DNA from: Bacillota bacterium
GTDB taxonomy: Bacteria; Bacillota; Clostridia; Monoglobales; Firm-18
NCBI GenBank assembly: GCA_023228885.1
Contig: JALOAJ010000029.1
Location: 1-28,828, forward strand
DNA: 28,828 nucleotides
Reading direction: 5' to 3'
The position numbers and the translations under genes were made by a program. This document shows positions 8,531-15,573 of this stretch, in pieces (position 1 is the stretch's first letter; the number at the start of each line of letters is the position of its first letter). Under the pieces are notes generated by a model. The model made no database searches. It saw only the letters and a program-made list of their open reading frames with translations, and was not told where the DNA came from.

Positions 8531-9322
8531 TCATTGTTTAACCTCGCTTTTGCGCAAACGCCTGTAATCCATAAAAGAATCAAACATGGCAATAAAAATT
8601 AGCACAAAAGCAACAAAGCCGATTATACCAAACACGGTAAAAAAAACAGCTATATAAAGCGCAAGCCGCAGCCATGCGTTTTTAACCTTTTTTCTTATTT
8701 TAAAATCAACAAATGAAACCCCGCATATAAAAGCAACGCCGCCGATTATTGCGGCAATATTTGCAAATACCGCCGCGGTCAGGGCATTGGATACGGTAAG
8801 CGATGCTATGTATGATGCAACAAGCGCCGCTGATGCAGAGGGTTTTAGCACAAGTTGGGAAAACTTCGGGTAGTTTGATATATCCTTTTTAAAAATGCGC
8901 AAGACCTGTTTTATAATCATGTACACAATATAAACAAATGCAAGAATGTTGGAAATCAAAAGCGAAGGGAACATAATATAGTATATATCCCTAAACTCCA
9001 TAAGCACGGCGCTAAGCCGCTGCTGTATTGAAAGTGCGCCGTCATTAGCCATACTGCCAAACTTCCACAAAAGCTGCTCATCGGGCAGTTGCATAACAAA
9101 TTGCGATAGTGCGCCAAATTGCTCGTTTATTGTGTCGGTGATAATATCCGCACCCCAAACAAGATTAAACCGATAAAAGCCAATGAGGATTGACAACAGC
9201 AAAAAACCGGAGGATGCTATCACGCCGACAAAAAAATTAATTCTATTTTTAAATGTAAGTATAAGGCAAGCAAAAGCAATAAGCATGAGCAATATATAAA
9301 CAATATTTAGCAACAGCAGCAT
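8531..9322 (-). CDS. yybS: YybS-like membrane protein (DUF2232)
   Basis: A polytopic membrane protein of about 263 residues, with hydrophobic segments near residues 5-25, 32-52, 118-140, 165-205 (two) and 218-248. The sequence pattern and its place directly upstream of gdpP match the DUF2232/YybS family, whose biochemical role is not established. Two start codons are possible. ATG 9328 lies one base from AGGAG, while ATG 9322 lies seven bases from it, so I use 9322. The 41-bp gap to gdpP has no promoter I can recognise, which supports one operon led by this gene. Confidence 0.85.
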   Translation of the reverse strand: MLLLLNIVYILLMLIAFACLILTFKNRINFFVGVIASSGFLLLSILIGFYRFNLVWGADIITDTINEQFGALSQFVMQLPDEQLLWKFGSMANDGALSIQQRLSAVLMEFRDIYYIMFPSLLISNILAFVYIVYMIIKQVLRIFKKDISNYPKFSQLVLKPSASAALVASYIASLTVSNALTAAVFANIAAIIGGVAFICGVSFVDFKIRKKVKNAWLRLALYIAVFFTVFGIIGFVAFVLIFIAMFDSFMDYRRLRKSEVKQ

Positions 9323-9345
9323 ATACATACTCCTTTTATGGCATC

Positions 9346-9409
9346 AAATAATTGGAGCGCAATGCTCTATGAAAAGCTTAGCGTCAACCTTTGCGTCTTC
9401 CAATTATTT
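9346..9409 (-). promoter_or_regulatory. Structured 5' leader of the yybS-gdpP operon
   Basis: In the minus-strand leader, AAATAATTGGA (9399-9409 in complement) pairs perfectly with TCCAATTATTT (9346-9356). Just inside, CGCAA pairs with TTGCG, and the loop of about 30 nt contains further partial pairs around an AAGCTT. It lies between the promoter (9426-9454) and the ribosome-binding site. No T-run follows, so it is not a terminator in this conformation. It does not match a riboswitch class I can name. Confidence 0.5.
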
Positions 9410-9425
9410 CTCGTCCCTTTAGCCT

Positions 9426-9454
9426 ATTATAACATTATCTTTTTATAAAAGCAA
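9426..9454 (-). promoter_or_regulatory. Sigma-A promoter of the yybS-gdpP-rplI-dnaB operon
   Basis: Minus strand: TTGCTT (9449-9454), 17-bp spacer, consensus TATAAT (9426-9431) preceded by TGT, an extended -10. The predicted start gives a leader of about 95 nt that includes the inverted repeat at 9346-9409. Confidence 0.7.
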
Positions 9455-9473
9455 ATGATTTATTTATAAATAC

Positions 9474-9538
9474 TTCGATACAAAATTCTGTTTACCAGCC
9501 ATAAAATGACATTTATTTTACAATGCTTGTACTATAAT
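9474..9538 (+). promoter_or_regulatory. Probable Spo0A-activated spoIIE promoter
   Basis: TATAAT lies at 9533-9538 and ATGACA at 9506-9511, separated by 21 bp. The long 21-22 bp spacing is the known hallmark of the sigma-A/Spo0A-dependent spoIIE and spoIIG promoters of Bacillus subtilis. TTCGATA (9474-9480) is the complement of TATCGAA, one base from the 0A-box TGTCGAA. Spacing and box are seen in the sequence; the regulation is inferred. Confidence 0.5.
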
Positions 9539-9622
9539 GGAGTTACTGCACAAATTAACGCGTGAATTTATGGTATAAGAATTGCCGCATAGCGACTTTA
9601 ACAAATGAGGAGGTCTATTTTA

Positions 9623-11965
9623 TTGGACAAGGTACATATCTTTTCACAATACAATGTAAAAAGTAACAGGGAAAGACTGATTGGAGCTCGGGGAATTTTA
9701 AAGGCGGTCGTTGCCTTTTTGCTTGGGAGAATAGTGATTTTCGGCACTGTTTCCCCTTTCGGTCTTGCGTTTTTGGCTGCATATGTGGCATCTGAAGAAA
9801 CGGCATCGTTTGGGTATGTTGCAATGGCATTGTTCGGCATTGCGGGCGCGGCGCTGTCGAGGGCGGATATATCGCTTATAAAGTATATGTTAGCTTATGT
9901 TATGTTTGGGTTAATTTATATTTCGGTAACAACCCTGTCGGATGAAAGAAAAAATTTTTCCGAAGCCAACATGGCTGCAGTTGCAATCTTTCTTTCGGGA
10001 ATAATTTTTGCAGCGCAAACGGGGTTTGAGTTTTATACTTTGCTTATGTTGTTGTTTGAAAGCGTGCTTTGCGGCGCTTACGCCCATTTAATGCTTCATA
10101 CAATGCCGATTTTAAACAGTAAAAGCCGACAACAAGCTTTTTCGGCGGCAGAGCTTACCGGTGCTGTAACCTTGTTACTGCTTTGCGTGCTGAGCGTTTC
10201 GGATGTTATGATAGGTCAATTTTCGCTTGGCAATGCTTTTGCAGCAGCGCTTATAATGTTTTCGGCATTGTGTGCCGGGGTTCCGGGCGGAGTTGTGGGG
10301 GGCACGGCTATTGGGCTTGTATATGGCATGACAAAGTATCCCATGACAGAGGTGGTCGGTGTTTTTAGTTTGTGCGGTCTTATGTCGGGCAGCTTATCCA
10401 AGTTTAAAAAGCCGGGTATAATTCTTGCGTTTTTTTGCGCCAACACAGTCCTTTCGTTTTACTTGGGCGGCGCAGGCAGCGGGGTTTTCAGCGTTTTGGA
10501 GCTTTTTGTTGCAATAATCATTTTTTATCTTATACCGGAAAGGGTTTCATCGCAAGCAATGCAAATTATCGGCAAAGTTTCCGGCTCAAAAACAGGTCCT
10601 ACAATTAAATTTATCACGCAAAAACTAAAGGAAACAGGCGAATCGTTTGCGCTGCTTGCCAAAACGTTTTCTGATATAATAAAACCCACCCAAAACGATA
10701 ATTTTGCCGATGTAACAACTTTGTTTGATAAAACGGCGGATAAAGTTTGTAAAAGGTGTGGTTTGAAATTTGTTTGTTGGGAGAAGCAATTTAACACGAC
10801 TTATGATTCTATGCTAAAGCTTGCGCCTATTTTATTGGAAACGGGCAAAATAAAAACAAGCGATTTTGGGCAGCCCTTCAGAAGCCGATGCATACGGATA
10901 GAGGAGTTTGCGTATGAGCTAAACAGGGTTTACGGACAGCACAGGCTTGACATGCAATGGCAGCAAAAAGCGACTGAAAGCAAGGAACTTGCAAAAGAGC
11001 AGTTTGCGGGTATTTCAAAAATTATTGATGATTTAGCATCGGAAATCGGAGAAAGCTCAAAATTTGATTTGCAGCTTGAGAAAAACCTTTCATCCGAATT
11101 GGAGCATGCAGGGTTTAAAAAGTGTGAAGTATCGGTAATTAAAAATAAATTTTCGCGATTTGAAGCGTCGGTACGAATGAAAAAATGTGCAAAAAAACAG
11201 GACTGTGCGGAGCAAATTGCCGCTTTGGCATCTTCCGTCATAGGGTGCGGAATGGATGTCCGCTCAATACAATGCCCGTTTGACGGCAATTCTCGCCAAT
11301 GCGAAGTGTTGCTTTTGGAAAGAGAAAAGCTTTCAATATGCTGCGGCGCTGCAAGCAGAACTAAAAGCGGGCAAACCCAAAGCGGGGACAATTATAATTA
11401 TATGCCTATATGCGATGGGAAATATGTTTTGGTTTTAAGCGACGGAATGGGCAGCGGCGCAAAGGCGGCAAGCAAGTCAAAAGCAACCGTTTCGTTGTTG
11501 CGCCAGCTTTTGGGCGCCGGGTTTGATAAACAAAGCACAGTTAAAATTATAAATTCCGCATTGCTTTTAGGCGCCGATGACGAATGCTTTGCAACGATAG
11601 ATATAACTATATTGGATTTGTTCAGCAAAGAAGCTGAGTTTATAAAAATAGGCGCAAACCCAACCTTTATAAAGTGCGGCAAAAAAGTTGTTTTAATTAA
11701 ATCGTCAACCCTCCCCGCGGGGATTTTGAGCGAGGTTGACATTGAAACCTCGTATAAAAGCATCACGGGCGGCAATTACATAATTATGGCAAGCGATGGG
11801 GTTCAAGCAAAGCAAGAAGGCTGGTTGGAGAAATTTATTTCAAGCGTTGAGAGCGCAACCCCGCAAGAGCTTGCAGACACAATCATAAGCGAGGCTATCA
11901 AGCGTGAAAACGGTAATATAGGTGATGATATGACGGTTATGGTTGCAAAACTTATGGAAGTTTAA
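9623..11965 (+). CDS. spoIIE: Stage II sporulation protein E (PP2C phosphatase)
   Basis: Membrane serine phosphatase that dephosphorylates the anti-anti-sigma factor SpoIIAA and so frees sigma-F in the forespore; it also interacts with the polar division machinery. The N-terminal 300 or so residues are a multi-spanning membrane domain. A central regulatory region follows with several Cys (CKRCGLKFVCW), and then a C-terminal PP2C domain with VLVLSDGMGSGAKAASKSK (about residue 605), a DECFATIDITILD stretch and the terminal GDDMTVMVAKL. About 780 residues is usual for the family. I use TTG 9623, nine bases after GAGGAGG. An in-frame ATG at 9605 overlaps that ribosome-binding site and is unlikely to be the start. 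Confidence 0.95.
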   Translation: MDKVHIFSQYNVKSNRERLIGARGILKAVVAFLLGRIVIFGTVSPFGLAFLAAYVASEETASFGYVAMALFGIAGAALSRADISLIKYMLAYVMFGLIYISVTTLSDERKNFSEANMAAVAIFLSGIIFAAQTGFEFYTLLMLLFESVLCGAYAHLMLHTMPILNSKSRQQAFSAAELTGAVTLLLLCVLSVSDVMIGQFSLGNAFAAALIMFSALCAGVPGGVVGGTAIGLVYGMTKYPMTEVVGVFSLCGLMSGSLSKFKKPGIILAFFCANTVLSFYLGGAGSGVFSVLELFVAIIIFYLIPERVSSQAMQIIGKVSGSKTGPTIKFITQKLKETGESFALLAKTFSDIIKPTQNDNFADVTTLFDKTADKVCKRCGLKFVCWEKQFNTTYDSMLKLAPILLETGKIKTSDFGQPFRSRCIRIEEFAYELNRVYGQHRLDMQWQQKATESKELAKEQFAGISKIIDDLASEIGESSKFDLQLEKNLSSELEHAGFKKCEVSVIKNKFSRFEASVRMKKCAKKQDCAEQIAALASSVIGCGMDVRSIQCPFDGNSRQCEVLLLEREKLSICCGAASRTKSGQTQSGDNYNYMPICDGKYVLVLSDGMGSGAKAASKSKATVSLLRQLLGAGFDKQSTVKIINSALLLGADDECFATIDITILDLFSKEAEFIKIGANPTFIKCGKKVVLIKSSTLPAGILSEVDIETSYKSITGGNYIIMASDGVQAKQEGWLEKFISSVESATPQELADTIISEAIKRENGNIGDDMTVMVAKLMEV

Positions 11966-12045
11966 GTATATGCTGCCCAAAACTGGCAATAATATGTGTA
12001 GCGCGGCTTTAATTCAAAAAGACGCAAATTTAGGAGGTAGGTTTT

Positions 12046-12267
12046 GTGGTAAGCAAAAGTGCAAAAAAAGTTGTAATAATCAGCGGCATAAAAAGTGAAA
12101 ATATAGAGCAGGCAATTTTTATTTTGAAAGGAAGCAAAGAAATCCCATTTCAACAATCCATAATAAGCGAAGCGGAAGAAATAATCCGAAGTTATGCAAG
12201 ACATCAAGCTATGGGACATGGCAAAAGCGTTGCAACCAAACGAAAATGGTTCAGGCGTAAAAAATAA
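12046..12267 (+). CDS. Small basic protein of unknown function
   Basis: A 73-residue protein starting at GTG, six bases after a strong AGGAGGT. It begins with a hydrophobic strand (KVVIISGI), continues with a mixed helix (SENIEQAIFILKG...SEAEEIIRSYA) and ends in a very basic tail (KRKWFRRKK). I do not recognise the family. It lies 80 bp after spoIIE with no terminator between them and is followed by a terminator (12273-12309). It may therefore share the spoIIE transcript and could be sporulation-related, but only its position supports this. The good ribosome-binding site makes it a convincing gene. Confidence 0.75.
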   Translation: MVSKSAKKVVIISGIKSENIEQAIFILKGSKEIPFQQSIISEAEEIIRSYARHQAMGHGKSVATKRKWFRRKK

Positions 12268-12272
12268 TTTGA

Positions 12273-12309
12273 GGGTATGGGTTTTAAAAAATTCATACCC
12301 TTTGTTTTT
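12273..12309 (+). terminator. Intrinsic terminator after the small gene/spoIIE unit
   Basis: GGGTATG (12273-12279) pairs with CATACCC (12294-12300), with extra TTTT/AAAA pairing inside. TTTGTTTTT follows. It closes the spoIIE transcript before the ilvE promoter. Confidence 0.8.
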
Positions 12310-12341
12310 AAGTAAATTAGGAAAAACTTGACGATTAGAAC

Positions 12342-12370
12342 TTGAATTGGGATTGTTTTTGTGATACAAT
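12342..12370 (+). promoter_or_regulatory. Sigma-A promoter of ilvE
   Basis: TTGAAT (12342-12347), 17-bp spacer, TACAAT (12365-12370) preceded by TGA, an extended -10. It lies just after the terminator and 35 bp before the start codon. Confidence 0.65.
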
Positions 12371-12404
12371 TTTAACATTAAATTTTGTTTGGGAGATGGA
12401 AAGC

Positions 12405-13469
12405 ATGAGAATAACGGTTCAAAAGACAAACGCGCCGAAGGCGAAGCCGTCAAGCGAAGGGGCTTTGGGGTTTGGCAAGGTTTTTACAGACCATATGTTT
12501 GTGATGGAATATAATGAAAGCAACGGTTGGCACGACCCGAAAATTATCCCGTACGGTTCGATTGAATTGGACCCATCAAGTGCGGTTTTGCACTATGGTC
12601 AAACTATATTTGAAGGGCTAAAGGCATATAAAATAGCAAACGATGATATATTGCTGTTTCGCCCCGAAAAAAACATGGAAAGAATAAATATCAGCAATGA
12701 GCGGCTTTGCATTCCGCAAATTGACGTTGATTTTTGCGTTGAGGCTTTAAAAACCTTTGTTGATGTCGAAAGGGATTGGGTTCCTTCTTCAGCGGGCACC
12801 TCGCTTTATCTGCGCCCGTTTATTATAGCGACCGACCCTTTTTTGGGAGTGCATCCTTCTTATACATATAAATTTATAATAATTGCCTCGCCAAGCGGTC
12901 AATATTACCCGGAAGGAGTAAACCCGGTTAAAATATGGGTTGAGCAAAACTATGTTCGCGCGGTCAAGGGAGGCACAGGATTTGCGAAAACCGGCGGAAA
13001 CTATGCCGCAAGCCTTAAGGCGCAAAAAGAGGCGCAGGATAAAAACTACACGCAAGTTTTATGGCTTGATGGCATAGAGCGGAAATATATCGAAGAAGTT
13101 GGAACGATGAATGTGTTTTTTGTTATAGATGACGAAGTTGTAACCCCGGAACTTTCAGGCAGCATTTTGCCGGGCGTTACGCGAATGAGCGCCATTGAGC
13201 TTTTGAGCGCGCGGGGTAAAAAGGTTACCCAACGGCAAATCACAATAGATGAGATATATAATGCGCATGACCGCGGCGCGCTTAAAGAGGCGTTCGGAAC
13301 AGGCACGGCAGCGGTTATTAGCCCGATTGGCGAGCTTAACTATAACGGCAACAACATAATTATAAATGATAATAAAACCGGCCCCGTTGCGCAGGAGCTG
13401 TATAATTCTTTAACAAAAATTCAAACGGGCGAGGCGAATGATGAATTCAACTGGACCGTTCGTGTTTAG
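12405..13469 (+). CDS. ilvE: Branched-chain amino acid aminotransferase
   Basis: PLP-dependent class IV aminotransferase that exchanges amino groups between Leu/Ile/Val and glutamate. The 354-residue protein is of the longer (BCAT group II, eukaryotic/Firmicute) type. It shows HYGQTIFEGLKAY (63-75), LYLRPFIIATD (135-144), the probable PLP lysine in FAKTGGNYAAS (K195) and EVGTMNVFFV (231-240), then SGSILPGVTR. Substrate assignment rests on family resemblance. The start ATG 12405 is nine bases after GGGAG. In-frame starts further upstream overlap the promoter. It is a single gene with its own promoter; no other ilv/leu genes are in the window. Confidence 0.94.
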   Translation: MRITVQKTNAPKAKPSSEGALGFGKVFTDHMFVMEYNESNGWHDPKIIPYGSIELDPSSAVLHYGQTIFEGLKAYKIANDDILLFRPEKNMERINISNERLCIPQIDVDFCVEALKTFVDVERDWVPSSAGTSLYLRPFIIATDPFLGVHPSYTYKFIIIASPSGQYYPEGVNPVKIWVEQNYVRAVKGGTGFAKTGGNYAASLKAQKEAQDKNYTQVLWLDGIERKYIEEVGTMNVFFVIDDEVVTPELSGSILPGVTRMSAIELLSARGKKVTQRQITIDEIYNAHDRGALKEAFGTGTAAVISPIGELNYNGNNIIINDNKTGPVAQELYNSLTKIQTGEANDEFNWTVRV

Positions 13470-13481
13470 GGGTTGATTTAA

Positions 13482-14123
13482 ATTAAAATTTTTCGCGACA
13501 CCGTAAGCGGCTTTACTCACTTGGCTGGCGCAGTAGCGGCGCTGATCGGAACGATTATTCTTGCTTTGAATAAACATGGCGGTGACTATGCCCTTTTTCC
13601 GTACATCATTTTTGGTGTAAGTATGACGCTGTTGTTTTCGGCAAGCGCCGTTTATCATTTGGTCAGCAGACCGGAAAAGCTAATACGGGTGTGCCACATT
13701 ATAGACCACAGCATGATTTATGTTTTTATTGCCGGCACATATACGCCGATTGTATCTTTTGTTTTTGAAGGCGCTTTAAAATGGGGGTACATAATCGGCA
13801 TATGGGCATTTGCTTTGTGCGGAATTATTTTAAAAGCTTTTTTTACGGGGCGGTTTCGGCTGTTTTCCACAATAGTTTATTTGGTTATGGGCTGGTCGAT
13901 AGTGTTTGCTGTTGTTCCGCTTGTAAAATCCATGCCGGTAAACGGAACTGTATTGTTATTTACCGGCGGCGTTTTGTACACATTGGGGGGCATTATATAC
14001 GCCGCCAAAAAGCCGGAGCTGTTTAGCAAATTCGGGTTTCATGAGCTGTTTCATATATTTATGCTTTTAGGGGCGGTTGCCCATTACTTTATGGTTTTCT
14101 TTTTCTTAGGCGGAAAAAGCTGA
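13482..14123 (+). CDS. Hemolysin III family (PAQR-like) membrane protein
   Basis: Seven-membrane-segment protein of the hemolysin III/YqfA family, related to PAQR receptors; some members bind metal through conserved His residues. Family marks are SASAVYHLV, HIIDHSMIYVFIAGTYTP and the late FHELFHIFMLLGAVAHYF. The actual role in bacteria is unclear. Family alignment expects a start just before FRDTVSGFTHLAGA, but the frame there has ATT codons (13482 and 13488) and no ATG/GTG/TTG. An in-frame stop lies immediately upstream (13479-13481). AGGGG sits 9 bases before ATT 13482. The first standard start is TTG 13521, which would drop the conserved N-terminus and has no ribosome-binding site. I annotate ATT 13482 as the likely but unproven start. 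Confidence 0.85.
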   Translation: MKIFRDTVSGFTHLAGAVAALIGTIILALNKHGGDYALFPYIIFGVSMTLLFSASAVYHLVSRPEKLIRVCHIIDHSMIYVFIAGTYTPIVSFVFEGALKWGYIIGIWAFALCGIILKAFFTGRFRLFSTIVYLVMGWSIVFAVVPLVKSMPVNGTVLLFTGGVLYTLGGIIYAAKKPELFSKFGFHELFHIFMLLGAVAHYFMVFFFLGGKS

Positions 14124-14181
14124 TTTGCGACATTGAGGGGGAAAATGCTTTTTGTTCAGATGCATATAGCGCTGTTAAACC

Positions 14182-14210
14182 GAATATTTTATGGACTTGC
14201 TTAATATAAT
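14182..14210 (+). promoter_or_regulatory. Possible sigma-E promoter of the spoIVF-like locus
   Basis: GAATATT (14182-14188) matches the mother-cell sigma-E -35 pattern. After 14 bp, AATATAAT (14203-14210) agrees at 6 of 8 bases with the sigma-E -10 CATACAAT. No good sigma-A -35 is spaced to this -10. B. subtilis spoIVF is sigma-E dependent, which supports the call. A transcript from here would start almost at the ribosome-binding site. Confidence 0.4.
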
Positions 14211-14218
14211 TAAGCAAG
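14196..14218 (+). repeat. 10-bp inverted repeat over the -10 and ribosome-binding site
   Basis: CTTGCTTAAT (14196-14205), 3-nt loop, ATTAAGCAAG (14209-14218). The right arm includes the start of the AAGGAG ribosome-binding site (14216-14221) and the palindrome covers the candidate -10. It could be an operator. If transcription starts further upstream, it would be an RNA hairpin masking the ribosome-binding site. Confidence 0.55.
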
Positions 14219-14231
14219 GAGATGATGTAAA

Positions 14232-14606
14232 ATGACAGGCACAAGACCAAGGTTTAACCCCCCTCATTTGCAGCGCAGGCAGCTTAGCAACAGCGATGAT
14301 AACACCTTTGCAACAAAGGTGGTTCGCCAATTTTTTGTGTCTGCCGTTGTTTTTATTTTGGTGTTTGCAATATCCAAAACAAACTTTCCGATGTGCAAAA
14401 CAATTGCAGACAGCGTTAAAAACACTTTGTCATACACCATTGATTATAAAAAAGCAACCGAGGGCATTGTGGAAGAAGCAAAAAAACTAACGCAACTTTT
14501 AAAGCGGGCGCCCTTTTTGGAAAGTGAAACAACAGGTGAAGAAAGCGGCGAAAACAGCAATGAATCGATAGACGAAGGGGAAAGCGCCGATGCCGCTATT
14601 GATTAA
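14232..14606 (+). CDS. Short SpoIVFA-like membrane protein without LytM domain
   Basis: The 124-residue protein has a basic N-terminal cytoplasmic part (1-30), one membrane segment (about 32-48), an external stretch SVKNTLSYTIDYKKATEG and an acidic Ser/Glu/Gly-rich tail. It ends 17 bp inside the next gene, spoIVFB, so the pair is translationally coupled. SpoIVFA, the regulator of SpoIVFB, also has a single membrane segment and occupies this position, but normally carries a C-terminal M23/LytM fold, which is absent here. The assignment is inferred from topology, gene order and the sporulation-type promoter, not from a catalytic motif. Confidence 0.6.
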   Translation: MTGTRPRFNPPHLQRRQLSNSDDNTFATKVVRQFFVSAVVFILVFAISKTNFPMCKTIADSVKNTLSYTIDYKKATEGIVEEAKKLTQLLKRAPFLESETTGEESGENSNESIDEGESADAAID

Positions 14607-15441
14607 GTTTAAGCGGTTTGAAATTCACCTCAGCGTTTTTTTGCTGCTGCTTTTTGCATTGTTGTTTAACTTTATTTATTACATTTCTTTAGTATATGCG
14701 GTAGTTTTTTTGCATGAACTTGCCCATGCCTTCACTGCAGCCTTGCTTGGCGTAAAAATAGATAGGCTTGAGGTTTTGCCTTTCGGCATAACAATTCATT
14801 TAAAATGCGCATACATAAAAAAACCGTTGCACGAAATTATTATCGCCGCCGCCGGTCCTTTTGGCAGCGCATTGCTTGCTTTTGTTTGCGTTAAATTTAA
14901 TTTTTCTTCCTTTTTAATTATTTCAAACGCCGCAGTTGCCCTAATAAACTGCATACCTGCCTTGCCCCTTGACGGCGGCAGAATATTAAGGGCGATACTG
15001 ACCGAAAGCTGGGGGTATGTTAAGGCGTTTAATTTTACCCTAAAAATGACTAAGCTTTTTTCCGTTTTCCTCTTAGTTTTAGGCGCTGCCATTATATATT
15101 ACACAAAATTTAACTTTTCGCTCTTAATAATCGGCGCTTTTTTAGCGGTAAACATTATCGCGGAGCGGCGGGGCAGCAGGTATGTAATTATGAACGAAAT
15201 TTTAAAAAGCAAACAAAAAATTTCAAACGGTTGTGCGGAGCGTGCCGCTGTTATTGCAATATCGGCGGACGAACCTGCCCGAAAGGCGTTAAAGCTGCTT
15301 AGCCACAATAAATATTATTTAATTACCGTGATAAATTCAAATATGGAAATTATCGGCACGGTAACGGAAACACAGCTTATCGAACAGCTTGTTTTTAAGG
15401 GAATAAGAATAAAAGCAAAAGAAATGATTGATTTCGGATAA
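14590..15441 (+). CDS. spoIVFB: SpoIVFB-type intramembrane metalloprotease (S2P family)
   Basis: Site-2-protease family enzyme; in sporulation SpoIVFB cleaves pro-sigma-K in the outer forespore membrane. Of 283 residues, the membrane protease domain has HELAH (42-46) and the third-ligand motif NCIPALPLDGGR (120-131). A C-terminal CBS-like domain follows (about 205-280), as in SpoIVFB, which senses ATP. The length matches the Bacillus protein (about 288). The gene overlaps the preceding membrane-protein gene. A general M50 protease is the alternative, but size, CBS-like tail and the partner gene favour SpoIVFB. No sigK gene lies in the window. Confidence 0.88.
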   Translation: MPLLIKFKRFEIHLSVFLLLLFALLFNFIYYISLVYAVVFLHELAHAFTAALLGVKIDRLEVLPFGITIHLKCAYIKKPLHEIIIAAAGPFGSALLAFVCVKFNFSSFLIISNAAVALINCIPALPLDGGRILRAILTESWGYVKAFNFTLKMTKLFSVFLLVLGAAIIYYTKFNFSLLIIGAFLAVNIIAERRGSRYVIMNEILKSKQKISNGCAERAAVIAISADEPARKALKLLSHNKYYLITVINSNMEIIGTVTETQLIEQLVFKGIRIKAKEMIDFG

Positions 15442-15498
15442 AAGACTTTTAAAACCTTGCGCAATGCATAAAAAATCTAAAAAAACTTAAAATAGTTA

Positions 15499-15527
15499 TT
15501 GACATATGTCGGAAAGTGATGTATAAT
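15499..15527 (+). promoter_or_regulatory. Sigma-A promoter of the ORP-like cluster
   Basis: TTGACA (15499-15504), 17-bp spacer, TATAAT (15522-15527): a full-consensus vegetative promoter. The -35 lies inside the first palindromic operator copy, so binding there would directly block polymerase. Confidence 0.85.
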
Positions 15528-15550
15528 AAAATTGAAAATGACATATGTCA
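15500..15550 (+). promoter_or_regulatory. Twin palindromic operator of the ORP-like cluster
   Basis: TGACATATGTCG (15500-15511) and TGACATATGTCA (15539-15550) are two copies of the same 12-bp dyad, 39 bp apart. Each is followed by GAAA, so similarity extends over 16 bp. One copy covers the -35 and the other lies just after the predicted transcription start. The arrangement is typical of a repressor acting at two sites. The DUF134 HTH protein encoded downstream is the obvious candidate, but this is inference. Confidence 0.7.
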
Positions 15551-15573
15551 GAAATTTTAAGGTGGTGAACAAT

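Noticed and set aside
9605..9622. ATG 9605 as the spoIIE start
   Set aside because: It overlaps the GAGGAGG ribosome-binding site that fits TTG 9623, and no ribosome-binding site precedes it.
11962..12453. 163-residue minus-strand frame across the spoIIE/ilvE gap
   Set aside because: It runs through the terminator, the ilvE promoter and the small GTG-start gene, which has a better ribosome-binding site.
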